A DNA stretch of 64,000 nucleotides from Ridgeia piscesae. Its lineage: Eukaryota; Annelida; Polychaeta; Sabellida; Siboglinidae. Shown piece after piece: positions 43,101 to 54,064 of this stretch (position 1 is its first letter; each line of letters opens with the position of its first letter). The stretch lies in assembly GCA_025642075.2 (NCBI GenBank), contig JAODUO010000482.1:33501-97500 (forward strand), written 5' to 3'. The translations under genes and the position numbers were made by a program. The notes beneath the pieces were generated by a model. The model did not search any database. It had not been told where the DNA came from and worked only from the letters and a program-made list of their open reading frames with translations.

Positions 43101-46100
43101 TGTGTTAAATCCTAAACGACTCTATACTACGTACTGCGTTTTGGTGAATGTCAACTAAGTAGAAGCCTGTTTTAAGTCGAAAAGGAAATATATAAACTCG
43201 CTACCCATAGACCTATACACCGACGCAATACTTATTTTTCTATATAGATGACGCTTGCGCGCCGGGTTCAAGCCATCTAAGTCATGTGTATTAGCTTGAT
43301 GACATACATAAGTTGATGTGAAAAATTGTGTTTCGAAGACCATCAGAATGCGACTTGTGACGTTTGCTCAGTTCCAGTATCTGAACCTATTGTGACTGCT
43401 GCTTTCTTCCAGTATCTGAACCTTGTGTGACTGTTGCTTTCTTCCAGTATCTGAACCTTGTGTGATTGTTGCTTTCTTCCAGTATCTGAACCTTGTGTGA
43501 TTGTTGCTTTCTTCCAGTATCTGAACCTTGTGTGATTGTTGCTTTCTTCCATTATCTGAACCTTGTGTGACTGTTGCTTTCTTCCAGTATCTGAACCTTG
43601 TGTGACTGTTGCTTTCTTCCAGTATCTGAACTTGTGTGACTGTTGCTTTCTTCCAGTATCTGAACCTTGTGTGACTGTTGCTTTCTTCCAGTATCTGAAC
43701 CTTGTGTGACTGTTGCTTTCTTCCAGTATCTGAACCTTGTGTGACTGTTGCTTTCTTCCAGTATCTGAACCTTGTGTGACTGTTGCTTTCTTCCAGTATC
43801 TGAACCTTGTGTGACTGTTGCTTTCTTCCAGTATCTGAACCTTGTGTGACTGTTGCTTTCTTCCAGTATCTGAACCTTGTGTGACTGTTGCTTTCTTCCA
43901 GTATCTGAACCTTGTGTGACTGTTGCTTTCTTCCAGTATCTGAACCTTGTGTGACTGTTGCTTTCTTCCAGTATCTGAACTTGTGTGACTGTTGCTTTCT
44001 TCCAGTATCTGAACCTTGTGTGACTGTTGCTTTCTTCCAGTATCTGAACCTTGTGTGACTGTTGCTTTCTTCCAGTATCTGAACCTTGTGTGACTGTTGC
44101 TTTCTTCCAGTATCTGAACCTTGTGTGACTGTTGCTTTCTTCCAGTATCTGAACCTTGTGTGACTGTTGCTTTCTTCCAGTATCTGAACCTTGTGTGACT
44201 GTTGCTTTCTTCCAGTATCTGAACCTTGTGTGACTGTTGCTTTCTTCCAGTATCTGAACCTTGTGTGACTGTTGCTTTCTCCCAGTATCTGAACCTTGTG
44301 TGACTGTTGCTTTCTCCCAGTATCTGAACCTTGTGTGACTGTTGCTTTCTTCCAGTATCTGAACCTTGTGTGACTGTTGCTTTCTTCCAGTATCTGAACC
44401 TTGTGTGACTGTTGCTTTCTTCCAGTATCTGAACCTTGTGTGACTGTTGCTTTCTTCCAGTATCTGAACCTTGTGTGACTGTTGCTTTCTTCCAGTATCT
44501 GAACCTTGTGTGACTGTTGCTTTCTTCCAGTATCTGAACCTTGTGTGACTGTTGCTTTCTTCCAGTATCTGAACCTTGTGTGACTGTTGCTTTCTTCCAG
44601 TATCTGAACCTTGTGTGACTGTTGCTTTCTTCCAGTATCTGAACCTTGTGTGACTGTTGCTTTCTTCCAGTATCTGAACCTTGTGTGACTGTTGCTTTCT
44701 TCCAGTATCTGAACCTTGTGTGACTGTTGCTTTCTTCCAGTATCTGAACCTTGTGTGACTGTTGCTTTCTTCCAGTATCTGAACCTTGTGTGACTGTTGC
44801 TTTCTTCCAGTATCTGAACCTTGTGTGACTGTTGCTTTCTCCCAGTATCTGAACCTTGTGTGACTGTTGCTTTCTTCCAGTATCTTAACCTTGTGTGACT
44901 GTTGCTTTCTTCCAGTATCTGAACCTTGTGTGACTGTTGCTTTCTCCCAGTATCTGAACCTTGTGTGACTGTTGCTTTCTTCCAGTATCTGAACCTTGTG
45001 TGACTGTTGCTTTCTTCCAGTATCTGAACCTTGTGTGACTGTTGCTTTCTCCCAGTATCTTAACCTTGTGTGACTGTTGCTTTCTCCCAGTATCTGAACC
45101 TTGTGTGACTGTTGCTTTCTCCCAGTATCTTAACCTTGTGTGACTGTTGCTTTCTCCCAGTATCTGAACCTTGTGTGACTGTTGCTTTCTTCCAGTATCT
45201 TAACCTTGTGTGACTGTTGCTTTCTCCCAGTATCTGAACCTTGTGTGACTGTTGCTATTCTTGGACTGTTGCTTTCTCCAGTATCTGAACCTTGTGTGAC
45301 TGTTGCTTTCTTCCAGTATCTGAACCTTGTGTGACTGTTGCTTTCTTCCCAGTATCTGAACCTTGTGTGACTGTTGCTTTCTTCCCAGTATCTGAACCTT
45401 GTGTGACTGTTGCTTTCTTCCAGTATCTGAACCTTGTGTGACTGTTGCTTTCTCCAGTATCTGAACCTTGTGTGACTGTTGCTTTCTCCCAGTATCTTAA
45501 CCTTGTGTGACTGTTGCTTTCTCCCAGTATCTGAACCTTGTGTGACTGTTGCTTTCTCCAGTATCTGAACCTTGTGTGACTGTTGCTTTCTCCCAGTATC
45601 TGAACCTTGTGTGACTGTTGCTTTCTCCCAGTATCTTAACCTTGTGTGACTGTTGCTTTCTCCCAGTATCTGAACCTTGTGTGACTGTTGCTTTCTCCCA
45701 GTATCTTAACCTTGTGTGACTGTTGCTTTCTCCCAGTATCTGAACCTTGTGTGACTGTTGCTTTCTCCCAGTATCTTAACCTTGTGTGACTGTTGCTTTC
45801 TCCCAGTATCTTAACCTTGTGTGACTGTTGCTTTCTCCAGTATCTAACCTTGTGTGACTGTTGCTTTCTTCCAGTATCTGAACCTTGTGTGACTGTTGCT
45901 TTCTTCCAGTATCTGAACCTTGTGTGACTGTTGCTTTCTCCCAGTATCTGAACCTTGTGTGACTGTTGCTTTCTTCCAGTATCTGAACCTTGTGTGACTG
46001 TTGCTTTCTTCCAGTATCTGAACCTTGTGTGACTGTTGCTTTCTTCCAGTATCTGAACCTTGTGTGACTGTTGCTTTCTTCCCAGTATCTGAACCTTGTG

Positions 46101-47786
46101 TGACTGTTGCTTTTTTCCCAGTATCTGAACCTTGTGTGACTGTTGCTTTCTTCCAGTATCTGAACCTTGTGTGACTGTTGCTTTCTTCCAGTATCTGAAC
46201 CTTGTGTGACTGTTGCTTTCTTCCAGTATCTGAACCTTGTGTGACTGTTGCTTTCTTCCAGTATCTGAACCTTGTGTGACTGTTGCTTTCTTCCAGTATC
46301 TGAACATTGTGTGACTGTTGCTTTCTTCCAGTATCTGAACCTTGTGTGACTGTTGCTTTCTCCAGTATCTGAACCTTGTGTGACTGTTGCTTTCTTCCAG
46401 TATCTGAACCTTGTGTGACTGTTGCTTTCTTCCAGTATCTGAACCTTGTGTGACTGTTGCTTTCTTCCAGTATCTGAACCTTGTGTGACTGTTGCTTTCT
46501 TCCAGTATCTGAACCTTGTGTGACTGTTGCTTTCTTCCAGTATCTGAACCTTGTGTGACTGTTGCTTTCTTCCAGTATCTGAACCTTGTGTGACTGTTGC
46601 TTTCTTCCAGTATCTGAACTTGTGTGACTGTTGCTTTCTTCCAGTATCTGAACCTTGTGTGACTGTTGCTTTCTTCCAGTATCTGAACCTTGTGTGACTG
46701 TTGCTTTCTTCCAGTATCTGAACCTTGTGTGACTGTTGCTTTCTCCCAGTATCTGAACCTTGTGTGACTGTTGCTTTCTTCCAGTATCTGAACCTTGTGT
46801 GACTGTTGCTTTCTTCCAGTATCTGAACCTTGTGTGACTGTTGCTTTCTTCCAGTATCTGAACCTTGTGTGACTGTTGCTTTCTTCAGTATCTGAACCTG
46901 TTGACTGTTGCTTTCTTCCAGTATCTGAACCTTGTGTGACTGTTGCTTTCTTCCAGTATCTGAACCTTGTGTGACTGCTGCTTTCTTCCAGTATCTGAAC
47001 CTTGTGTGACTGTTGCTTTCTTCCAGTATCTGAACCTTGTGTGACTGTTGCTTTCTTCCAGTATCTGAACCTTGTGTGACTGTTGCTTTCTTCCAGTATC
47101 TGAACCTTGTGTGACTACTGCTTTCTTCCAGTATCTGAACCTTGTGTGACTGTTGCTTTCTTCCAGTATCTGAACCTTGTGTGATTGTTGCTTTCTTCCA
47201 CTATCTGAACCTTGTGTGACTAGTGCTTTCGTCCAGTATCTGAACCTTGTGTGACTGTTGCTTTCTTCCAGTATCTGAACCTTGTGTGACTGTTGCTTTC
47301 TTCCAGTATCTGAACCTTGTGTGACTGTTGCTTTCTTCCAGTATCTGAACCTTGTGTGACTGTTGCTTTCTTCCACTATCTGAACCTTGTGTGACTGTTG
47401 CTTTCTTCCAGTATCTGAACGTTGTGTGACTGTTGCTTTCTTCCAGTATCTGAACCTTGTGTGACTGTTGCTTTCTTCCAGTATCTGAACCTTGTGTAAC
47501 TACTGCTTTCTTCCAGTATCTGAAGATTGCGTGACGCAAGGTGTGGTGCTTGCTTGGTTCTAGTTCCGGTTTTGACCGTTGCGTGACGTGACGGGGTGTT
47601 TGTTCGTTCTGTTCCAGTATCACTCTCGGGGGCTTCGGCGCCGACCGGTTTTACCTGGGACTGTGGCGGGAAGGCATCGGCAAGTTGTTCAGCTTCGGCG
47701 GCCTCGGCATCTGGACCCTGGTCGACGTCATCCTCGTCGCCACGGGCTACGTCGGTCCGGCGGACGGGTCGCTGTACATCTTCTGA
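21916..47786 (+). CDS. TM2D3: TM2 domain-containing protein 3 (five exons, complete)
   Basis: Exons: 21916-21985 ([18 protein letters not shown], signal peptide; unusual donor gtagcg); 24570-24889 (Ser/Thr-rich spacer, then [19 protein letters not shown] and [10 protein letters not shown]); 26157-26316 ([33 protein letters not shown]); 26898-26973 ([20 protein letters not shown]); 47618-47786 ([16 protein letters not shown], then [20 protein letters not shown], Tyr, Ile, Phe, stop). All phases agree (1, 0, 1, 2), giving 264 residues against about 247 in human. The domain order (signal peptide, Cys-rich ectodomain, two C-terminal TM helices joined by a loop with the DRF motif at 218-220) is diagnostic. 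The fly orthologue almondex acts in Notch signalling; that role here is inferred from the family. Intron 4 is 20644 bp and ends in the 35-bp acceptor array. A possible AATAAA signal lies at 49170. Confidence 0.93.
22458..22981. mobile_element. Fold-back DNA element in TM2D3 intron 1
   Basis: The ends are inverted copies (caggggtagaaataa and ttatttctacccctg). Long imperfect inverted arms at about 22475-22605 and 22692-22825 share, in opposite sense, tgtgattctacatcacttcc, gttcgcaatgtg and cagttaagtata. About 85 bp separate the arms. There is no ORF and no clear target duplication, so this is a non-autonomous, possibly hAT-type, hairpin element. Confidence 0.75.
23115..23810. other. Intron 1 stretch with (TA)n runs and a short dispersed-repeat piece
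   Basis: (TA)n lies at 23127-23149 and 23755-23797. Between them, around 23690-23750, is an acacttatctagcaccataa stretch resembling one near 49470-49515, probably a small dispersed repeat. Nothing else was recognised. Confidence 0.4.
23870..24345 (-). mobile_element. LINE ORF2 C-terminal fragment in TM2D3 intron 1
   Basis: Minus-strand translation of 24180-24315 gives [20 protein letters not shown] then [19 protein letters not shown], the conserved tail of CR1/Jockey-type RT proteins. The stretch down to 23880 keeps faint matches (NGNS, MEHI, SPKGF-like) with several stops. Confidence 0.8.
25438..25535. repeat. Short tandem repeat, about 20-bp units
   Basis: Four to five copies of tgttatttggaaatatac and variants in TM2D3 intron 2. 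Confidence 0.75.
25692..26022 (+). mobile_element. tRNA-derived SINE, copy 2 (near full length)
   Basis: The head has tagctcaggggtagagc (A box) and attcaaatcctgt (B box). The body is gctccagttcactcagctg and gcttcccagagaagccgag, and the tail is gtaaagtgtaaagcg and tactgcgttgtataagaac. It lies in TM2D3 intron 2 and matches 31218-31548 along its full length. Confidence 0.85.
26561..26750. repeat. Short tandem repeat, 45- to 53-bp units
   Basis: Four occurrences of gagaaataac with intervening agagaagaagtgatgg at 26561, 26614, 26661 and 26706, within TM2D3 intron 3. Confidence 0.8.
27057..27186. repeat. (CT)n microsatellite
   Basis: Nearly pure CT run 80 bp after the TM2D3 exon 4 donor. Confidence 0.95.
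27187..31215. other. TM2D3 intron 4, first unique part
   Basis: Richer in CpG than the rest of the window and without recognisable repeats, except short (TG)n/(CG)n at 28105-28155. ORFs up to 190 codons (28375-28947) lack domain signatures or splice context. Confidence 0.45.
31218..31548 (+). mobile_element. tRNA-derived SINE, copy 3 (full length)
   Basis: Head with ggggtagagcttccgactct and cccgggttcgaatctt. The body and tail match 25692-26022 and end tactgcgctatataagaac followed by a T-rich stretch. Partial internal duplication of the ttcactcagct motif near 31338-31370. Confidence 0.88.
31650..31910 (+). mobile_element. Dispersed element with CCCGTCC motifs, copy B (inverted relative to 14 kb)
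   Basis: Reverse-complement match to 14130-14400, from cgtggacacatggatgttaa through caaggcataactaacaatat to tacccgtccaaatgacgggt. It lies in TM2D3 intron 4. Confidence 0.6.
31911..33847. other. TM2D3 intron 4, second unique part
   Basis: No gene recognised. A short inverted repeat, cagccaggggt with acccctggctg, lies at 33137-33176. Confidence 0.4.
33848..34288. repeat. 440-bp polypyrimidine tract
   Basis: Almost only C and T on the plus strand, built from tttccctctcctcccatccc-type modules of about 25-30 bp. It has homopurine-homopyrimidine character with mirror symmetry and could adopt triplex (H-DNA) structure. It lies in TM2D3 intron 4. Confidence 0.9.
34340..35830. other. TM2D3 intron 4, AT-rich stretch
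   Basis: 34990-35600 is very AT-rich with many short taaattaa motifs. No coding signature was seen. Confidence 0.4.
35840..36140. repeat. Alternating purine-pyrimidine tract (CA)n/(CG)n
   Basis: Runs of cacacgcacgcacg interrupted by ctctctc. The composition favours left-handed (Z) DNA. The ORFs in it are artefacts of the repeat. Confidence 0.9.
36141..37430. other. TM2D3 intron 4, unique part before the 63-bp array
   Basis: No gene or clear repeat. A short hairpin, ttaggacag with ctgtcctaa, lies near 36862-36901. Confidence 0.4.
37434..42417. repeat. 63-bp minisatellite, about 79 units
   Basis: The unit contains actggagaggcttcgg, gtgagaacagttgggttc and cagtaacaaggacagtg. Variant positions (ggtg/gttg/ggcg; catac/cgtac/cctgc; gatgg/ggtgg/gacgg/ggtga/gatgt) form local clusters, as expected from unequal exchange. 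63 is a multiple of three and the unit lacks stops in several frames, so very long ORFs appear on both strands (1420 codons on the minus strand). It lies in TM2D3 intron 4. Confidence 0.97.
42418..43369. other. TM2D3 intron 4, unique spacer between two arrays
   Basis: 950 bp without repeats. An 86-codon plus-strand ORF at 42706-42966 has no recognisable domain. Confidence 0.4.
43370..47528 (+). repeat. 35-bp minisatellite of splice-acceptor-like units, about 118 copies
   Basis: Each unit reads tgactgttgctttcttccag followed by tatctgaaccttgtg: a branch-like TGAC, a pyrimidine tract, CAG and TATC. The true acceptor of TM2D3 exon 5 (gttctgttccag then TATC at 47618) lies 90 bp beyond the last clean unit, with two decayed units in between (tgaagattgcgtgac; tgaccgttgcgtgac). 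Variants include ttctcccag, tatcttaac and 33- to 36-bp length forms, clustered at 44280-46100. Confidence 0.97.
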
Positions 47787-49175
47787 GGACGACGACGACA
47801 GACAGTGTATACAAGCGCGTCCTCCTCAATGGCGATAAAACGTCGTGCTGGTGAATTCGCTGGTACGGCCGGTTGGATTCTGGTTGCATGGCATGTTGGA
47901 CTCGACGGCGTACCCGGCAGGGTTGGGCAGAAATACACACTCGGGGATCAAATACAGATACAGTCAGCCAATTCAAATAGAAATACGTTGCCATGTTCTT
48001 TTCAAATGCAATTCAAATACTATTTAATATAGTTGGTTGTATGTGCAAATATGATCAAAACATACCAAATATCAAATACAAATAGATGCACTTTATGTGT
48101 TTACTTCACAATGGATTGTTTTGTGCTAGCCCAGGATGTTTATACAGCAGGTGACAGCAGGGTTCTTTGAAGCACATTCCCAGTCACAACATGTTTTACG
48201 GCTATGGCTGGTGATACGTCTCACCGGCTTCTCACTCATTCATTGATACTAATGTTTGACCAGCAGCTTCACTGTTGGCCAATGTTCTCAGTGCTGCCTC
48301 CCGCTATTAACTTCACCACAGGTGTAAAAGAGCAGTCTTTCTTGAGTCTTGAGCCAGTCAAATTGTATGAGGCAATGCTATGCCTTTTGTTGTTTGTATA
48401 TTTCGTTGTATTTGGAAATACTTTCAAATACAGACCAAATATCAAGTACAGATATATGCACTTTTTTGATTTCCAATACAAATACACACAGTCTCTGTAT
48501 TCAAATACATATTCAAATATAAATACGCATTTGGAGCCAACCGTGGTACCCGATTGAGTTTAGGTTCGTACAGCCCGTCAACCCATGGGCGAGACTGCCA
48601 CCTGTGACAGCCCTCGACAAAGTCTGCGCCTCCAGCGTGTCGCTCTACGTACGTGCGAGGCGGCGGTAATACAACTGTGTGTACCGTCTGTGTTGTAAGT
48701 ACCGAGTGATTGTGGGATTATCTACCTGATGTTGGACGACAGATCCAACTGATCTCCTGTGAATGTGACGGCATGTTTAGCAGAGTTCCGAGATGGTGTA
48801 ACCAGTCGAACCGATATTCTTAGAGTGTGACGTTATTTTCAACACAGGAGATTGTGTGACCGATGGAACCGATCTTCTGACGTCATGTTTACCACAGTTC
48901 GTTGTGGCAAGTGGAAGCCGTCTATCAGTGACGTAGGACGAACACGGAAGTTCGGCGTCCAGACCATTTTAACAGTCCCAGGTTCAACTGTTTGACAACA
49001 GGACGATTAAGACTGCACTGTACATATGTATGTACGTATTATAGGCAGTAGACATTTACTGTGAGTGATCGTGTGTGTAAGATCGTGTGTGCGTGGATAG
49101 GCGTTTGTATATAGATGCATATGAGTGAAAACCTGAACGTAATTTTATATTAGCATATACACAAACATGAATAAA
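47787..49175 (+). other. Probable TM2D3 3' untranslated region with inserted MITE
   Basis: The first AATAAA after the stop codon that I noticed is at 49170-49175. The MITE at 47918-48555 lies inside this stretch. No other gene is recognisable. Transcript end is inferred only from the hexamer. Confidence 0.35.
47918..48555 (-). mobile_element. Non-autonomous DNA element (hAT-like MITE), copy B
   Basis: Begins ggcagggttgggcagaaata and ends with atttgtatttgaa-type runs in inverted form. The internal segment gcccaggatgtttatacagc and aggtgacagcagggttcttt is the reverse complement of the core at 7230-7275. Inserted 130 bp after the TM2D3 stop codon. Confidence 0.6.
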
Positions 49176-50590
49176 CCAATGCTACAATACTGATATTGTT
49201 GTGTGCGTAAGTATGAGAACGGAGACAAGTAGGGGGTCCAAAAACCACCGGAAATCTAACCCTAGCCCCACGCAAGTACGGTGGCCTTGATGGCGCATAA
49301 CAGCGTATGGTTTAAGGCCATCATCAACAGTATGTTCATTCATCACCGCGGACACTATTTCAGCGACATCAACAAAATGGCGCATCCTACTTTCGACCGT
49401 ACTCAGTAAGTATACAAGATCATTGAAGAGGAGCAGAATCAATTGTAAAGAGCAAAATAATGCTGAAAAGTATTTATATAGCGCCATAAATCCAAGTTAC
49501 CTTGTTCGAAGGCGCTGTTACAACAAATCATAGAAAGAAACTAAAAGTTAAATATAAAAATATGGCATCAAATATTGAAATAAATTTTCATAAAAAATAC
49601 ACATACTTATAATTAAAAAAATACATATAATAATAATACGTAATACTAAAAGCAGCTCAGAATAATAAATAAGTAAATCCTAAAAACTACTACGGTATTC
49701 ACATTATCAGGCATTAATTAGCCTTCATTCACACATGTTCTGTATAAAATTCGTGAAATTTCAATATAATAATTTCCCCACAATCCAGTCTCTAACTCGG
49801 CACCCTTTAATTTATCTCAACAGACGCTGTTTTGCCGGGATCGCATCACCAATCAAAATGACGCCTGTATCTATACGCAGAAAAACACTGACGTACATAT
49901 GCAATAATTCGACAACTGTGATACCACGCTGCACAAATACATTATGTTTACGACTCGATAGGCCCACTAAGCAGATCTTTACAGAAATTCAAACAATCTG
50001 CATAACACAATTTGGAACTTTTTCGTCGCAGGGAGAATGGCGGATGAATCCCTTATTGTGATCTTGCGTCAGCAGTGTGGTCTGGGCGCGCCGGAAGTAC
50101 GATGATAGGTGGCGCGATGACCGATATCCTGCGCAGCATTCGTACGTGTCACGTGACGGATTCAGTCCCGACTAGCCACCAACGGTTAGCAACCGTTGTT
50201 TCGCACGTTAACTCCTGTTGAACGAAAGACGCTGTCACGTCGCGTGTCCATAGCTACGGCTGCAGTTGCACTGGGATGATGCTGTGTGAACTGTAGTCTG
50301 TGGTCGTCCTTGAAGTCGTCTGAAGTGTAACAGTCTTGCGATCATAGGCTAAGTTTCAAAACGCGCACCACATACGCACATGTACACAGGGGAAACGGCC
50401 AATCTGTCTGGCGGAATAACCTCGCAGGATTCTCTTCAAAGTGACAAACCTTTGTGTCTGACAGGACTCTCTCTGTGATCCTTCTTCAATGGTAATAAAC
50501 TGTTGCATGTAACAGAACAACCTTGCTGGACCCTCATCACAGACAACAAACAACTTTCTTTCCAACTACACCGTAATTGTTATACGTACA
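49176..50590. other. Intergenic, little recognised
   Basis: A small repeat piece with tttatatagcgccataaatc lies near 49470-49515. Short ORFs only. Confidence 0.4.
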
Positions 50591-50596
50591 TGTATG

Positions 50597-50600
50597 TACA

Positions 50601-50632
<32 letters not shown>

Positions 50633-50633
50633 C

Positions 50634-50718
<85 letters not shown>
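50597..50718. repeat. Compound microsatellite (ACGC)n(CA)n(TA)n
   Basis: Contiguous simple repeats. The same three-part order (CpG-containing tetramer, CA, TA) recalls other compound tracts in the window. Confidence 0.95.
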
Positions 50719-51062
50719 GTATGTATTATTCGATTGAATGGTTATTTGAATGAAATATATTATTGTTATTATTGTAACAAACAAAACTTTGTGTCGGACA
50801 GAACAACCTCGTAAGATCCTCTTTCCAGTTGATAAACAAACCTTTGTGTCTTATAGAACGAACTCGGAGAATTCTCTCCAGAGTCAATAAAGAAAAGTGC
50901 ACATAAGAGCCAAAGTTTCTATTCAAATGCAATTGTCGTTACTTTATGAGCATATGTAAACGTTCTATCATATGACCATATATACTGGCCAAGTAGTACT
51001 TGCGACAGTATGGTTCCCCAATGCCAACCTTTGCCAGTTGTATTGACAAGGAACCGACTGCA

Positions 51063-52640
51063 ATATGTTATTGTGACTGCACGAAGGCAGTCATCTACTT
51101 GTGACAGCATGAAGGCAGTCATCTACCTGTGACTGCATGAAGGCAGTCGTCTACTTGTGACTGCAAGAATGCAGTCATATACCTGTGACTGCGCGAAGGC
51201 AGTCGCCTACTTGTGACTGCACGAAGGCATTCGTCTACATGTGACTGCACGAACACAGCCATGTACTTGTGACTGCACGAAGGCAGTCGTCTACTTGTGA
51301 CTGCACGAAGGCAGTCGTCTACTTCTGACTGCACGAAGGCAGTCGTCTACTTGTGACTGCACGAAGGCAGTCGTCTACTTGTGACTTCACGAAGGCAGTC
51401 TTCTACATGTGACTGCACGAACACAGCCATGTACTTGTGACTGCACGAAGGCAGTCGTCTACTTGTGACTGCACGAAGGCAGTCGTCTACTTCTGACTGC
51501 ACGAAGGCAGTCGTCTACTTGTGACTGCACGAAGGCAGTCGTCTACTTGTGACTGCACGAAGGCAGTCGTCTACTTGTGACTGCACGAAGGCAGTCGTCT
51601 ACTTGTGACTGCACGAAGGCAGTCGTTCTACTTGTGACTGCACGAAGGCAGTCGTCTACTTGTGACTTCACGAAGGCAGTCTTCTACTTGTGACTGCACG
51701 AAGGCAGTCGTCTACTTGTGACTGCACGAAGGCAGTCTTCTACTTGTGACTGCACGAAGGCAGTCGTCTACTTGTGACTGCACGAAGGCAGTCTTCTACT
51801 TGTGACTGCACGAAGGCAGTCGTCTACTTGTGACTGCACGAAGGCAGTCGTCTACTTGTGACTGCACGAAGGCAGTCGTCTACTTGTGACTGCACGAAGG
51901 CAGTCGTCTACTTGTGACTGCACGAAGGCAGTCGTCTACTTGTGACTGCACGAAGGCAGTCGTCTACTTGTGACTGCACGAAGGCAGTCGTCTACTTGTG
52001 ACTGCACGAAGGCAGTCGTCTACTTGTGACTGCACGAAGGCAGTCGTCTACTTGTGACTGCACGAAGGCAGTCGTCTACTTGTGACTGCACGAAGGCAGT
52101 CGTTCTACTTGTGACTGCACGAAGGCAGTCGTCTACTTGTGACTGCACGAAGGCAGTCGTCTACTGTGACTGCACGAAGGCAGTCGTCTACTGACTGCAC
52201 GAAACAGTCTCTACTTTGACTGCACGAAGGCAGTCTCTACTTTGACTGCACGAAGGCAGTCGTCTACTTGTGACTGCACGAAGGCAGTCTCTACTTGTGA
52301 CTGCACGAAGGCAGTCGTCTACTTTGACTGCACGAAGGCAGTCGTCTACTTGTGACTCGAAGGCGTCTTACTGTGACTGCACGAAAGCAGTCGTCTACTT
52401 GTGACTGCACGAAGGCAGTCTCTACTTGTGACTGCACGAAGCGTCTTATTGATGCAAGGCAGTCATCTACTTGTGACTGCACGAAGGCAGTCGTCTACTT
52501 GTGACTGCACGAAGGCAGTCGTCTACTTGTGACTGCACGAAGGCAGTCGTCTGCTTGTGAGTGCACGAAGGCAGTCGTCTGCTTGTGAGTGCACGAAGGC
52601 AGTCGTCTACTTGTGACTGCACGAAGGCAGTCGTCTACTT
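51063..52640. repeat. 28-bp hairpin-forming minisatellite, about 56 units
   Basis: The unit contains gactgcacgaaggcagtc, in which GACTGC and GCAGTC are perfect inverted repeats around a 6-base loop, followed by gtctacttgt. Every unit can form the same stem-loop. Units between 52160 and 52460 are shortened or decayed, while both flanks are homogeneous. Confidence 0.96.
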
Positions 52641-52796
52641 ATGCCAACTGCTGTTTGATAACCTTTTTAGCTAAGTGGAGTATCACGAGTCACACACAGT
52701 GCGCTCGCGCGCGTACACAATCACACTCACCATATCTCAACCATACGCGCGCATACCCACGCACGCATCTTAAATATCTTCCCTCCCAGTATTACT

Positions 52797-52851
52797 ATAA
52801 CTCACTCACTCACTCACTCACCCAGTCAGTCAGTCAGTCAGTCAGTCAGTC
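52797..52851. repeat. Tetranucleotide repeats (CTCA)n and (GTCA)n
   Basis: Two adjoining four-base arrays, ctcactcactca then cagtcagtcagt. Confidence 0.9.
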
Positions 52852-52859
52852 ATTTCTCT

Positions 52860-53910
52860 CTATCCTCTTGTTCCCGCGTCCATCTCCACGTTACTTGTGC
52901 GACCTCGTCTCCATTGTCCATCCGCTGTCCAGTGTAGTGTTATATTGGCTATTGAACCAATGATAGCCACCCCCGTCTCCGTCCCTTCGTTAGTTTAGCC
53001 AGGGTTGTTATTTTAGCCACGTCTGCCGAATCCCCGCTCTCTGGTAGATCAGCCTTTCATAGGTGATACTGTTGGATCGAACTAAAACAATAATATCCCT
53101 ATAACCATCTTCATGTGGATATATTCCCCGTAAACCAAATATCAATACAAAAATAGTCGCCTCAACACGAGTGCACGATGACCTAGTAGACGTCGCCTGC
53201 CACGATGAAGACCGGTAAATGTGGGCCAAAACCCAGCAGTCATACTGGTATGCCGATTTAACAAGTCTGGTAAAAAAAAGACTTGTCAGAGTCGCACAGA
53301 CTTATCATTCATTATTTCACCTATTCAAAAAATGACTGTTGCCCTTTCGGCAACGCTGACAGCTGTTTTTATCCGGGCTATATGTCTACGTATGCATAGC
53401 CTATGGCTTCAGTTCATTTGATTGGTTCTCGTGATTCATTCCGTGTCCGTCTCGTTGTGTGTTGTTTACCTGCTGTTGTCTGCAGTCAAGTCCCGCTATT
53501 TGTGGACCTACGTGGTTTCTTCCATAACATGATAACTGGTTGTACCTCAGAGCATTAGGCAACCTTTAAATACCAACCTTGCACACTTTTATTTCTATCC
53601 TAAAACTCGTAATATTGACCTTCAAATCAGTCAATATTTCAGTTGCATGCAGATTACACACGTGAATAATATATGGCGATGAACTTCCATTCAGTTGACT
53701 TTGTGGTCACAAGAAGGATATTCGTCATACAACTCACTATCTCGTGTACAATAAATGACATACAGTACATATTAGACGTCTATTTAAAAAGAATTAAAAG
53801 ATTATCAGCGAAGAGAAATGAAATTCGAATTACACACAACAAAGACATTGAAGTAAAATAAAACAGCATTCCTTTTATACACAATTATTCGACGTTGATG
53901 ATGACGGCTA
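52860..53910. other. Intergenic, nothing recognised
   Basis: Short ORFs without domain signatures. No tandem or inverted repeat stands out. Confidence 0.4.
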
Positions 53911-54009
53911 CTGATTGGTCATTGCATGCAACTAAGTTGCACATTATAGAACATGTTTTAAACTTGCAACTTGCTTGAAACAGAATTGCATGCAACAGGG
54001 TCCAACACA

Positions 54010-54064
54010 CGGTACAATTTAGTTGCATGAACGGTTGCATGCGACTAAGTTGCACCGTGTGATG
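54010..54064. repeat. Imperfect palindrome
   Basis: cacacggtacaatttagttg and its near reverse complement ctaagttgcaccgtgtg flank a central ttgcatg. Related ttgcatgcaactaagttgca motifs occur at 53925-53945, so this may be a fragment of a small inverted-repeat element. Confidence 0.5.

Noticed and set aside
45636..47623. ORFs with repeated [20 protein letters not shown]
   Set aside because: The 35-bp unit shifts frame every unit, so a three-unit cycle reads open on the minus strand. It is a repeat artefact antisense to TM2D3.
51063..52640. CRISPR-like array (28-bp repeats with internal palindrome)
   Set aside because: Units are directly adjacent with no unique spacers, the host is an animal, and no cas genes are present. 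It is a minisatellite.
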